The notes beneath the pieces were generated by a model. The model was given only the letters and a program-made list of their open reading frames with translations. It did no database searches and was not told the DNA's origin. The position numbers were made by a program, and so were the translations under genes. 64,000 bases of DNA, from NCBI GenBank assembly GCA_963722175.1, contig CAVRKA010000004.1, positions 62,001 through 126,000 on the forward strand, given 5' to 3'. The stretch comes from WHSW01 sp963722175. Its GTDB lineage: Bacteria > Actinomycetota > Thermoleophilia > Solirubrobacterales > 70-9. This document shows positions 31,516 through 38,986 of this stretch, one piece after another (position 1 is the first letter of the stretch; each line of letters opens with the position of its first letter).

Positions 31516-31884
31516 GGGGGCGAACCAGATTCGACGTGGAACTGTTCGCCTTGGTGTTGCGAGTCGAGGATCCCGGGTTGGCCTCGTAAAACTCTCCCGG
31601 GAACCAATCAAATGCGAACGATGAGAATCACTCGTTCGCCCTCGCTGCTTAGGTAGCTGAGGGAGTCGCTCCGGGAAGCCCGCGTCCCGGGTCAGCGGCT
31701 TCATTAGCGGGCTCACTCATCGGGTAGCACCTTCGATCCGGTGAGGACATTCACAGGAAGGCATGGCTCCGGGGACGTGCCCCGAGGATCGACCTAACCG
31801 GAGCCGAGATCAGACTCCACGGGAACGCTCGTAGACGCATCAAGGCAGGTACCGCGGACGCCGGGGCAGTACCGGCCGCCTCCA
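31516..31884 (+). ncRNA. ssrA: tmRNA (transfer-messenger RNA)
   Basis: The acceptor arm pairs GGGGGCG (31516-31522) with CGCCTCC (31877-31883), with A (31884) as discriminator; CCA is not encoded. After the 5' arm comes ATTCGACGTGG, the standard tmRNA motif. P2 pairs GCCTTG with CAAGGC near the 3' end. The tag reading frame is 31614-31652: resume codon GCG, then AACGATGAG onward to TAG, giving ANDENHSFALAA, a normal actinobacterial-type degron. Tag position, P2 and acceptor make the call firm. The T-arm stem GCCGG/CCGGC is perfect, but the T-loop reads GGCAGTA (31865-31871) instead of TTCRANY. With smpB at 38.5 kb, both parts of trans-translation are in the window. Confidence 0.95.
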
Positions 31885-31889
31885 TGATT

Positions 31890-31924
31890 GGCGAGTTCCG
31901 GGTCCATACGACCCGGAGCTCGCC
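31890..31924 (+). terminator. Hairpin terminator behind tmRNA
   Basis: GGCGAGTTCCGGGTC (31890-31904) pairs with GACCCGGAGCTCGCC (31910-31924), fifteen pairs with one G-U, around a 5-base loop. It begins 6 bases after the mature 3' end, where a terminator or 3'-processing hairpin belongs; no U-run follows. Confidence 0.7.
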
Positions 31925-31943
31925 AGCTCGGGATACTCGCCCG

Positions 31944-32344
31944 ATGCCGGCCAGCGCCGATGTCCTCAGACGGCAATTCGCCGCCTTCGCGGACGGGCTC
32001 GACGCGGCGGCGGAGTACTGGGATCCGGAGATCGAGTGGCGGGCGGTCGAAGGAGCCGCGGACGACGTCGGGGTGATCCGCGGCGCCGATGCCCTGCGTC
32101 GCTACTACCAGGATTGGATCGACACGCTCGCCGAGCTGCGCGCCGACGTCGAGGAGATCCTGCGCGAGGACGGCGATCGGGTCGCCGCGGTGGTCCATCA
32201 CTCCGGCCGTGGCCGGGCGAGCGGCGTGCCGGTCGAGGGGCGCTACTGCGTGCCTGCATCGTCGAGGACGGCCGCATCGTCGCCGGCCGCGAGTACTCGA
32301 CCCGGGACGAGGCTCGCGAGGCTGAGGTTCCGCGGCCGGGATAA
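31944..32344 (+). CDS. SnoaL-like protein, reading frame interrupted once
   Basis: From ATG 31944 the frame encodes a SnoaL/NTF2 domain: VLRRQFAAFADGLDAAAEYW, DPEIEWRAVEGAADDVGVIR, ADALRRYYQDWIDTLAELRA and VAAVVHHSGRGRASGVPVEG. Around 32247-32255 the frame slips; the rest of the domain (CIVEDGRIVAGREYSTRDEA) continues one frame over to TAA at 32344. Adding one base (for example GTGGCC for GTGCC) restores a ~133-residue protein and a separate downstream gene with its own GTG. As the sequence stands, translation would fuse the broken domain to the next SnoaL protein. A sequence error is likely. Function unknown. Confidence 0.55.
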
Positions 32345-32351
32345 TCCGGGC

Positions 32352-32777
32352 GTGGAATCGAACGTCGAGATCCTCCGGGAGATCTTCGAGCGCTTCAACG
32401 AGACCGGCGAGGTCGACTTCGCCGGGCGGGTCGACCCCGAGTGTGAGCTCCACGACCGCCCCGACGTCCCCGACGGCAGGGTGTGGCGGGGGGTCGACGG
32501 GGTCCGGGAGTTCTTCGCCAAGACCGCCGAGCTCTTCGACCCGATCCACTGGGAGCCGAAGGAGCTGGTCGCCGAGGGTCGCCACGTCGTGGCCATGACC
32601 CACGTCGTCGCCTACGGGGCGACGAGCGGGACGCCGATCGAGATGGACGAGGCACAGCTGTGGACCTTTCGAGACGGGCTGATCACCAGGCTGCAGGGGT
32701 TCCCGACGATCGAGGAGGCGTACGCGACCGCGCGGGCGCTCGACGAGGCCGAGCGAACGGCGACGGCCGATCCGTAA
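32352..32777 (+). CDS. SnoaL-like / NTF2-family protein
   Basis: 141 residues from GTG 32352, 7 bases after the corrected end of the preceding SnoaL gene and related to it. One NTF2 cone: VEILREIFERFNETGEVDFA, the HDRPDVPDGRVWRGVDGVRE loop, WEPKELVAEGRHVVAMTHVV strands and the closing QLWTFRDGLITRLQGFPTIE. The two paralogues probably act together, but neither reaction is known. If the upstream frameshift is real, this domain is instead the C-terminal half of a 297-residue fusion starting at 31884 or 31944. Confidence 0.7.
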   Translation: MESNVEILREIFERFNETGEVDFAGRVDPECELHDRPDVPDGRVWRGVDGVREFFAKTAELFDPIHWEPKELVAEGRHVVAMTHVVAYGATSGTPIEMDEAQLWTFRDGLITRLQGFPTIEEAYATARALDEAERTATADP

Positions 32778-32788
32778 CCTGATTGGCG

Positions 32789-33667
32789 ATGGCAGGGCCC
32801 ACCGACAGCCAGTGGGGAACACCGGCGCCCGTTCCAGCACCGCCGCCGCCCGAGCACGACTACGAGCCGATCCATCCCGGCTCCGGCCGCGAGAGCTGGC
32901 GCCAGCGGCTGAAGCGCTTCGGAGGCCCGATCGCCGTCGGCGCGTTGGTGCTGGCGACGAAGCTGAAGGCCATCCTGCTGCTGCTGCCGAAGGTGAAGTT
33001 CCTGACCACGTCGGCGACGATGGTCGTCTCGATCGCCGCCTACGCGCTGATCTGGGGCTGGTCGTTCGCGGTCGGCTTCGTGCTGCTGCTCCTCCTGCAC
33101 GAGCTCGGTCATGTGATCCAGCTGCGCCGCGAGGGCGTCGAGGCCTCGGCGCCGATGTTCATCCCCTTCCTCGGCGCGGTGATCACCGCGAAGTCGATGG
33201 GCGACGACGCCGCCGCGGAGGCGCGGGTCGGGCTCGCGGGCCCGATCCTGGGAACGCTCGCCACCCTGGTCCCGCTCGGGATCTGGATCGCGACCGGAAA
33301 CGAGTTCTGGCAGGCGCTCGCCTACGTCGGCTTCTTCATCAACCTCCTCAACCTCCTGCCGGTCCTGCCGCTCGACGGGGGCCGGGCGATGGCGGCGCTC
33401 TCCCCCTGGGTCTGGGTGGCCGGCTATGCCGCGCTGCTGGTACTGACGGTCTTCTTCTTCAACCCGATCCTGCTGCTGATCCTCGTCTTCGGCGGGTTCG
33501 AGCTCTGGCACCGCTGGAAGGCCCGCAAGACCCCGGAGGCGCGCGCCTACCACGCGATCCCGGCGCGGACCCGGGTGCTGGTCGCGGCCGTCTACCTCGG
33601 CCTCATCATCGCGCTCGGGATCGGCGCCGACCAGACCTTCCTGGAGAAGTCCCTCAGCGACGTCTGA
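32789..33667 (+). CDS. Site-2 protease-type metallopeptidase (M50 family)
   Basis: 292 residues from ATG 32789 (TAACCT ends 8 bases upstream; leaderless). A Pro-rich cytoplasmic tail (residues 1-30) precedes several membrane helices. The zinc site is LLLLHELGHVIQL (His104, Glu105, His108) inside a helix; the third ligand region is NLLNLLPVLPLDGGRAMAAL, with the family NxxPxxPLDGG motif. There is no PDZ domain or CBS pair, so this is the minimal SpoIVFB/Rip-like type. Such proteases cut transmembrane anchors of anti-sigma factors or signal peptides; no substrate is evident here. It overlaps the convergent LigD-like gene by 14 bases. Confidence 0.85.
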   Translation: MAGPTDSQWGTPAPVPAPPPPEHDYEPIHPGSGRESWRQRLKRFGGPIAVGALVLATKLKAILLLLPKVKFLTTSATMVVSIAAYALIWGWSFAVGFVLLLLLHELGHVIQLRREGVEASAPMFIPFLGAVITAKSMGDDAAAEARVGLAGPILGTLATLVPLGIWIATGNEFWQALAYVGFFINLLNLLPVLPLDGGRAMAALSPWVWVAGYAALLVLTVFFFNPILLLILVFGGFELWHRWKARKTPEARAYHAIPARTRVLVAAVYLGLIIALGIGADQTFLEKSLSDV

Positions 33668-34703
33668 CCGCGATCTCGCGCCAGTCGCGGGTCGGCTCCC
33701 CCGGGCTGTACGCCGACCCGAGCCGCTTGCCGATCACCCCCGCGAGGCCCTCGCGCTTGGCGGCCTCGCGGAGCGCGTTGCCGTCACCACGGTGATACGC
33801 CGGCGTCTGCACGGCCGCGCCGTCCAGCCCGAGTCCCTCCAGCCGCTCGCGGCGCTCCTCGTACGGGAGCTCGAGCAGGCTCTCGCGCCCGGCGTGCAGG
33901 AGATCGAAGGCGATCAGGGTGGCGGGTGCCTCCGTTCGCAGCCGGCGGACCTGCGACGGGTTCGCGGCGCCGAGCCGCCGCTCGAGCCCGTCGGCTGAGA
34001 CGACCCCGTCGAGCGCGACGGGCTTCCCCTCGAGCTCGAGCGCGATCGCGAACAGCTCGGGAAACAGCGGGCGAATGTCCTCACCCCCGGCGTTCAGGAG
34101 GGTGAGGTGGCCGGTGTCGACCAGCGCGATCACCCGCTCGCCCGACCACCGGACCTCGAACGCCCAGTCGTCGTCCTTCGACGGCATGCGTCCGGGCGAG
34201 GCGAGCATCGGGGCCAGCCGCTCGGGCAGCGGCGCGCCCGGCTCGGGCGGGTCCATGCGATGGATCATCCAGTCCTTGCCGCGGGTCCGAAACAGCGAGT
34301 AGCGGCCGCTGACCCGCTCCCCGTGGAAGCGGACGATCAGCTTCGCCTCCTCCCACTTCTCGGCCTCGTATGTGCCGCTGTCCCAGACCGCCATCGTGCC
34401 GCCGCCGTACTCGCCCTTCGGGATCTCGCCCGCGAAGTCGAGGTACTCGAGCGGGTGGTCCTCCGTGTGGACCGCAAGCCGGTTGCGGTCGGGATCGGCG
34501 GGGACGCCGCGCGGCAGCGCCCACGAGGCCAGCACCCCATCACGTTCGAGGCGAAGATCCCAGTGCAGGCGGGTCGCGTGGTGCTCCTGGATCACGAACC
34601 TGCCACCGTCGTCCGGCGTGGCTCGTTCTCCGCTCGGTTCGGCCGTGCGATCGAAGTCGCGCTTGCCGCGGTAGTCGGCGAGCTTGTCGCGCTTGCGCGC
34701 CAT
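33654..34703 (-). CDS. LigD-like 3'-phosphoesterase fused to degenerate ATP-dependent DNA ligase domain
   Basis: 349 residues. Residues ~35-150 are a LigD-type 3'-phosphoesterase: FVIQEHHATRLHWDLRLE (His41, His42, His47), HTEDHPLEYLDFAG (His79, His83), then GEYGGGTMAVWDSGTY and a closing RGKDWMIHRMD. This removes 3'-phosphate or terminal ribonucleotides during end repair. Residues ~165-345 match the ligase nucleotidyltransferase fold, but the motif I lysine is gone: FEVRWSGER (182-190) has Arg185 where LigD has KxDGxR. Motif IV is GLAGVIGKRLGS instead of EGxVxK, and the OB-fold domain is absent. I infer a repair phosphoesterase with a non-catalytic ligase-like scaffold. No ku gene is in view. 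Confidence 0.8.
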   Translation of the reverse strand: MARKRDKLADYRGKRDFDRTAEPSGERATPDDGGRFVIQEHHATRLHWDLRLERDGVLASWALPRGVPADPDRNRLAVHTEDHPLEYLDFAGEIPKGEYGGGTMAVWDSGTYEAEKWEEAKLIVRFHGERVSGRYSLFRTRGKDWMIHRMDPPEPGAPLPERLAPMLASPGRMPSKDDDWAFEVRWSGERVIALVDTGHLTLLNAGGEDIRPLFPELFAIALELEGKPVALDGVVSADGLERRLGAANPSQVRRLRTEAPATLIAFDLLHAGRESLLELPYEERRERLEGLGLDGAAVQTPAYHRGDGNALREAAKREGLAGVIGKRLGSAYSPGEPTRDWREIAVRRR

Positions 34704-34725
34704 CGCTGCTTATGTACCCGATCGG

Positions 34726-36096
34726 ATGACCGAGCGGGAGTTCGACGTGATCGTGATCGGGGCCGGCCCGGCGGGCGAGGTCTGCGCCGGGCGGGCCGCC
34801 GACGGCGGCCTCCGGGTGGCGATCGTCGAGCAGGAGCTGATCGGCGGCGAGTGCTCCTACTACGCCTGCATGCCGTCGAAGGCGCTGCTGCGCCCGGGCG
34901 AGCTGCTCGCCGAGATCGAGCGGGTCCCCGGCGTCCGCGAGATGGTCTCGGGAAAGCTCGACCCGAGCCTGGTCCTGGCGCGGCGCGACGAGGTGATCCA
35001 TGACCGTGACGACTCCGGCCAGGAGCCATGGCTGGAGGAGCGCGGGATCGCGCTGTTCCGTGGCCGCGGGGCGCTCGACGGCGAGCGCACCGTGGTCACC
35101 GGCGGGGAGCGGCTGCGGGCGACGAAGGCGGTCGTGATCGCCACCGGCACCGCCGCCGCGGTGCCGCCGATCGAGGGGCTGGCGGAGGCCCGGCCGTGGA
35201 CCAATCGCGAGGCGACGACGGCCGACCGCGTTCCGGGCCGGTTGCTGATCCTCGGCGGTGGCGTCGTCGGGGTCGAGCTGGCGCAGGCGTGGAGCAGCCT
35301 CGGGTCGAGCGTCACCCTGGTCGAGGCGGTCGATCGGATCCTGGCGACCGAGGAGCCGTTCGTGAGCGAGCAGATCGGTGCCGGGCTCGAGTCGGCCGGG
35401 GTCGAGATTCGCACTGGCGTCAAGGCGGTGGGAGCGTCGCGCGGCGAGGCGGGCCAGGTGACTCTGCGGCTGGAGGACGGCGACGAGCTGCGCGGCGACG
35501 AGCTCCTGGTCGCGGTCGGCCGGCGGCCGCGGACGGCCGAGCTCGGGCTCGAGACCGCCGGGGTCGAGGCGGGCGGCTACCTGGAGGTGGACGACCGGCT
35601 GCGGGTCGGCGGCTCCGACTGGCTGTACGCGATCGGCGACGTCAACGGACGGGCGCTGCTCACCCACATGGGGAAGTACCAGGCGCGGATCTGCGCCGAC
35701 GTAATCTGCGGCGAAGACGTCGCCGCTCGGGCCGACCTGATCGGCTCACCGCGGGTCGTGTTCACCGACCCGCAGCTCGGCGCCGTCGGCAGGACCCTGG
35801 CGGCGGCCGAGAAGGAAGGGATCAAGGCGAGGGCGGTGGACGTCGCGACGGCGGCCAACGCCGGCGCCAGCTTCCACGGCCGCAACGCGCCAGGGACGTC
35901 GCGAATCGTCGTCGACACCGAGCGCGAGGTGATCGTCGGCGCCAGCTTCGTCGGCCCGGAGATCGCCGAGTCGCTGCACGCGGCGACGATCGCGGTGAGC
36001 GCCGCGGTCCCCGTCTCCCAGCTCGCCCACGCGGTGCCGGCGTTCCCGACCCGCAGCGAGGTCTGGCTGAAGCTGCTCGAGGCCTACGGGATCTAG
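34726..36096 (+). CDS. Class I pyridine nucleotide-disulfide oxidoreductase (mercuric reductase/lipoamide dehydrogenase-like)
   Basis: 456 residues from ATG 34726. FAD motif DVIVIGAGPAGEVCAGRAAD (residues ~6-25); redox-active disulfide GGECSYYACMPSKALLRP with a CxxxxC spacing (Cys44 and Cys49); NAD(P) motif LLILGGGVVGVELAQAWSSL; second FAD motif LYAIGDVNGRALLTHMGKY; and the dimerisation-domain end LAHAVPAFPTRSEVWLKLLE. The tail keeps HAVPAFPT in place of the HAHPTxSE His-Glu pair of lipoamide dehydrogenase. It lacks an N-terminal HMA domain and the C-terminal CC of MerA, and no mer genes are nearby, so the disulfide substrate is unknown. Its 3' end overlaps the convergent coiled-coil gene by 4 bases. 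Confidence 0.83.
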   Translation: MTEREFDVIVIGAGPAGEVCAGRAADGGLRVAIVEQELIGGECSYYACMPSKALLRPGELLAEIERVPGVREMVSGKLDPSLVLARRDEVIHDRDDSGQEPWLEERGIALFRGRGALDGERTVVTGGERLRATKAVVIATGTAAAVPPIEGLAEARPWTNREATTADRVPGRLLILGGGVVGVELAQAWSSLGSSVTLVEAVDRILATEEPFVSEQIGAGLESAGVEIRTGVKAVGASRGEAGQVTLRLEDGDELRGDELLVAVGRRPRTAELGLETAGVEAGGYLEVDDRLRVGGSDWLYAIGDVNGRALLTHMGKYQARICADVICGEDVAARADLIGSPRVVFTDPQLGAVGRTLAAAEKEGIKARAVDVATAANAGASFHGRNAPGTSRIVVDTEREVIVGASFVGPEIAESLHAATIAVSAAVPVSQLAHAVPAFPTRSEVWLKLLEAYGI

Positions 36097-38420
36097 ATGG
36101 TGATCTTCGACTTCAGGTCGTCGAGGAAAGGCTGCGGAAAGCCGGGGATCTTGTCGAGGTCCTCGAGCTTGCCGAAGCCGCCGATCCGCTCGCGATAGGC
36201 GAGTATCCGGCCGGTCTGGGTAACGGAGAGGCCGAGCGTCCGGAGCTCCTCGTAGGTCGCGGTGTTGATCGCCACTTGGCCGGGGCCCGGCGCCGACTGC
36301 GGGCGCTCGGACTCGGCGTCGGCCTCGAGCGAGGTCGAGAACCATTCGGGCGTCTCGGCCGACTCCGACTTCGCGGTCGGCTCGGGGACGGGCGCCGTCG
36401 CGGCTGACGGCTCCGACTCGGCCTCGGGCGCCGGCTCGGGCGCGGCAGCCTCGGCATCCGGCGCCGGCTCCAGCTCCGGGGTCGCCGCCGGCTCCGGGGC
36501 GGCGGTTGGCTCGTCGAAGATCGCCGTGGTGTCGATCTCGGGAAGCGGCTCGGCGACGCGGTCGACCGCCTCGCGAACGCGACTCTCGGCCGACGTCGCG
36601 CGGCGCTCGGCCTGGGCGATCCGATCGAGCATCTCGCGAAGCTGATCGTTTCGATCGGCCTCCTCCGCGCGGGTCGCGGCCAGGGACTCGGCCTTCGCGG
36701 CGCGCTCCTCGGCTTCCGCGGCGCGCGCCTCGACCTCCTCGAGACGGGCGGCGGCGCGCTGCAGCGCCTCGTCGGTCTTGCGCTGGTTCTCGGCCAGCCG
36801 CTGCTCCGTCACGCTGAGCTCACGGGCCAGCGCCTCCTCCTCGGCGCGACGCTCCTGGAGGTCGTCCTCGGCCCGCTGGAGCTCGGCGAGCAGGACCTCG
36901 CGCTGCGGCTCGTGTGCCTCGAGCTCGGCGCGCTGGCGCTCCTCGGCCACCCGCCTGCTCGCCTCGGCCGTCTCGCGCACGCGTTCCTCCGCCTCGAGGC
37001 GAGCGCGCTCGATCCGCTCCGCGGCCTCGGACTCGACGCGCGCCGCCTCCGCGACCCGGCTGGCGACCTTCTGCTCCTCGGCCTCGACCGCCTGCTCTCG
37101 CTCGGCGTCGTTGCGGCGCTCGGCCTCGGCGAGCCGAGCGAGGGCCTCGCGCTCGGCGGCCTCGCGGATCGCAAGCTCATCCGGCGCGGGCGGCGACGCC
37201 TCGGGTTCCGCGGGCGTGGCCGGCTCGGGCGTGGCGGCCCGGGCGGCCTCCGGCTCCGGCGGAGCGGGCGCGGGCGCGGGCGGAGCGGGCTGGGCGCCCT
37301 CCGGGCCGGGCTGGGCGGGCTCGGCCTCGGGCTGGGCGGGCTCGGCATCGGGCGGCGTGGGCTCGGCCGCGTGCTGAGGCTCTACCGGGTCGAAGCTGCT
37401 GATGTCGGCGAGGTTGCGGACGGGGGGCGGGACCACCGGGATCGCCTCGGTATCCGGATCACCGGCGCGGGACGCGGCGGCGACCGCCGCCGGCAGGGTC
37501 GAGGCGCCCGACCCAGCGGCCGCGCCCTCGGGCGCTGCGGCCGGCGGCGGGGGCGAGGCGGGTGCCTGGGTCTTGCCCTTCTTCGCCTTGCGCGTCGAAT
37601 CCTTGGCGACCTTCTGCTGGGCGCGGGCAGCCTTCTGGTCGACCTGCTTCTGGCGGCGCTCGGACTGCTTCTGGGTGCGGTTCTCCTTCCGCTGGGCGCG
37701 CTTCGCCTTCTGCGCTGCCACCTTCTCGTTCCGCTGGCGCATGTACCGCGCCCAGAAAGACTCCTTGCCGGCGGGCTGCGGCGGTGATGGTGACGCAGCC
37801 GTGATCCCGGCGGGCGGTCCAACCTCGCCGGCGGCCGGGGCCTGCTGCGCGGGCGTGGCAGGTGCCAGGCCCTTGCCCTTCTTCGCCGCCTTGCTCGCGT
37901 CCCGCTCGGCCTTCTGCGCCTCCCGCTCGGCCTTCTTCGCCTCGCGCGTCGCGAGCCGCTTCTCCCGCGCCTGCTGCTGCTGGAGTTGTCGCTGCTCCCG
38001 CTTCTGCCGCGCCTGCTCCTTTCGGGACCCTGAACTCGCGACGGGCGCCGGCGACGGCGAGCCGGCGGGCGGCACCCCGGGAGGCGGAACCGAGACCGGG
38101 GTCCCGCTGTCGTTCGTGGGTCGCGGAGACTGTGGGGCGGCGGGTCCGGCCGGCGCTTCGGCCGGACTCGGCGAGGCCGGAGCGGAAGGCTCCGGCGGGG
38201 CTGCGCCGGGCGGCGGCACGGGAGCGCCGGACGGGGGCGCCACGGGCTCGCCGGACGGGGGCGCCACGGGCTCGCGGGACGAAGGCGCCACGGGCTCGCG
38301 GGACGAAGGCGCTACGGGCTCGCCGGCCGGGGGTGGAGGGGCGGCCTGCTCGGCTGCCTGATCCCCCTGCTCGGCATCGTCGCCCTTCTTGTTCTTGCGT
38401 TCGAATCTGAAAGAGCGCAT
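36093..38420 (-). CDS. Large basic/coiled-coil protein with C-terminal ComEA-type helix-hairpin-helix
   Basis: 775 residues with no overall family match. Residues 1-130: Pro-rich, disordered, holding 8-residue EPVAPSSR repeats. Residues ~130-290: very basic, Lys/Arg/Gln/Ala-rich helices (REKRLATREAKKAEREAQKA and later KVAAQKAKRAQRKENRTQKQ) resembling histone-H1-like tails. Residues ~290-420: Pro/Ala/Glu linker. Residues ~420-640: an unbroken Glu/Arg/Ala coiled coil (EERVRETAEASRRVAEERQR). Residues ~640-715: acidic linker. The end is a ComEA-type HhH: VAINTATYEELRTLGLSVTQ, ILAYRERIGGFGKLEDLDKI, PGFPQPFLDDLKSKI. No signal peptide or membrane segment is seen, unlike ComEA, so it should be cytoplasmic. 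A DNA-binding or nucleoid-organising scaffold is inferred. Confidence 0.75.
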   Translation of the reverse strand: MRSFRFERKNKKGDDAEQGDQAAEQAAPPPPAGEPVAPSSREPVAPSSREPVAPPSGEPVAPPSGAPVPPPGAAPPEPSAPASPSPAEAPAGPAAPQSPRPTNDSGTPVSVPPPGVPPAGSPSPAPVASSGSRKEQARQKREQRQLQQQQAREKRLATREAKKAEREAQKAERDASKAAKKGKGLAPATPAQQAPAAGEVGPPAGITAASPSPPQPAGKESFWARYMRQRNEKVAAQKAKRAQRKENRTQKQSERRQKQVDQKAARAQQKVAKDSTRKAKKGKTQAPASPPPPAAAPEGAAAGSGASTLPAAVAAASRAGDPDTEAIPVVPPPVRNLADISSFDPVEPQHAAEPTPPDAEPAQPEAEPAQPGPEGAQPAPPAPAPAPPEPEAARAATPEPATPAEPEASPPAPDELAIREAAEREALARLAEAERRNDAEREQAVEAEEQKVASRVAEAARVESEAAERIERARLEAEERVRETAEASRRVAEERQRAELEAHEPQREVLLAELQRAEDDLQERRAEEEALARELSVTEQRLAENQRKTDEALQRAAARLEEVEARAAEAEERAAKAESLAATRAEEADRNDQLREMLDRIAQAERRATSAESRVREAVDRVAEPLPEIDTTAIFDEPTAAPEPAATPELEPAPDAEAAAPEPAPEAESEPSAATAPVPEPTAKSESAETPEWFSTSLEADAESERPQSAPGPGQVAINTATYEELRTLGLSVTQTGRILAYRERIGGFGKLEDLDKIPGFPQPFLDDLKSKITI
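38230..38325 (-). repeat. Four 24-bp tandem repeats encoding EPVAPSSR
   Basis: Four direct repeats of 24 bases, each eight codons, in the Pro-rich N-terminus of the coiled-coil protein. Two units carry GGACGGGGGCGCC and two GGACGAAGGCGCC, giving the residue variants EPVAPPSG and EPVAPSSR. Copy number can change without shifting the frame. Confidence 0.7.
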
Positions 38421-38510
38421 GGGGTAATCGTTTCACGACCTAGGGCGTGCTCGCTAGCCGGTTTCGCGACCGGCGGCGGGTTCCCTGCGCCTGCATGAAC
38501 GGCTCCGCGC

Positions 38511-38986
38511 TCAGCGCTCGCGGTCGCGCAGCTCGCGCTCGACATCGCGCTGGATGTCGCGGTCACGGATCTCGCGGCGGCGATCGTGCTGCTGCTTGCC
38601 GGTCGCCAGCGCCAGCTCGACCTTCGCCCGCGGCCCCTTGAAGTAGACCCGGGTCGGGATCAGGGTCAGGCCCTTGCGCTGCATGCGGCCGATCAGCCGC
38701 TCGATCTCGTGGCGATGCAGGAGCAGCTTGCGCGGGCGCTCGGGATCGTGGTTCTCGGCGGCCTGGTCGTAGGGCGGGATATGGGCGTTTCGCAGCCAGA
38801 CCTCCCCCCGTCGATCGTCGCGTAGGCATCGCCGATCTGGGTCTGGCCGGCGCGCAGCGACTTGACCTCCGTGCCGACGAGCTCGATCCCGGCCTCGAAG
38901 CGCTCGACGAACTCGTACTTGTGCGAGGCGCGACGGTTGGTGGCAACGTCGCCCGCCGCCGCCTTGCGCTTGCCTTTTTTAGCCAT
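38511..38986 (-). CDS. smpB: SsrA-binding protein SmpB, with an apparent single-base frameshift
   Basis: SmpB carries tmRNA to stalled ribosomes. From ATG 38986 the N-terminal half is clear: GDVATNRRASHKYEFVERFE, AGIELVGTEVKSLRAGQTQI, GDAYATIDGG. At six C's (38804-38809; G's in the coding strand) the frame then fails; one frame over, the normal protein continues: EVWLRNAHIPPYDQAAENHD, RPRKLLLHRHEIERLIGRMQ, KGLTLIPTRVYFKGPRAKVE, LALATGKQQHDRRREIRDRD, ending at TGA 38511. A seventh G restores DGGEVWL and a ~158-residue protein of usual length. An error in the G-run is the simplest explanation, because smpB is highly conserved. ATG overlaps the rnr stop by one base. Confidence 0.88.

Noticed and set aside
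31516..31884. Group I intron in the tmRNA T-loop
   Set aside because: Introns at this site are known, but here the loop is only seven bases and stem and acceptor are contiguous; nothing is inserted.
31516..31924. Integrated element using ssrA as attachment site
   Set aside because: No integrase gene and no second copy of the tmRNA 3' end in the window.
33654..34703. Functional DNA ligase of an NHEJ pair
   Set aside because: The catalytic lysine and the OB domain are missing; only the phosphoesterase can be supported.
34726..36096. Mercuric reductase of a mer operon
   Set aside because: No HMA domain, no C-terminal cysteine pair and no merR/merT/merP nearby.
38230..38325. VNTR outside genes
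   Set aside because: The 24-base units are in frame within the coiled-coil protein and simply encode its Pro-rich tail.
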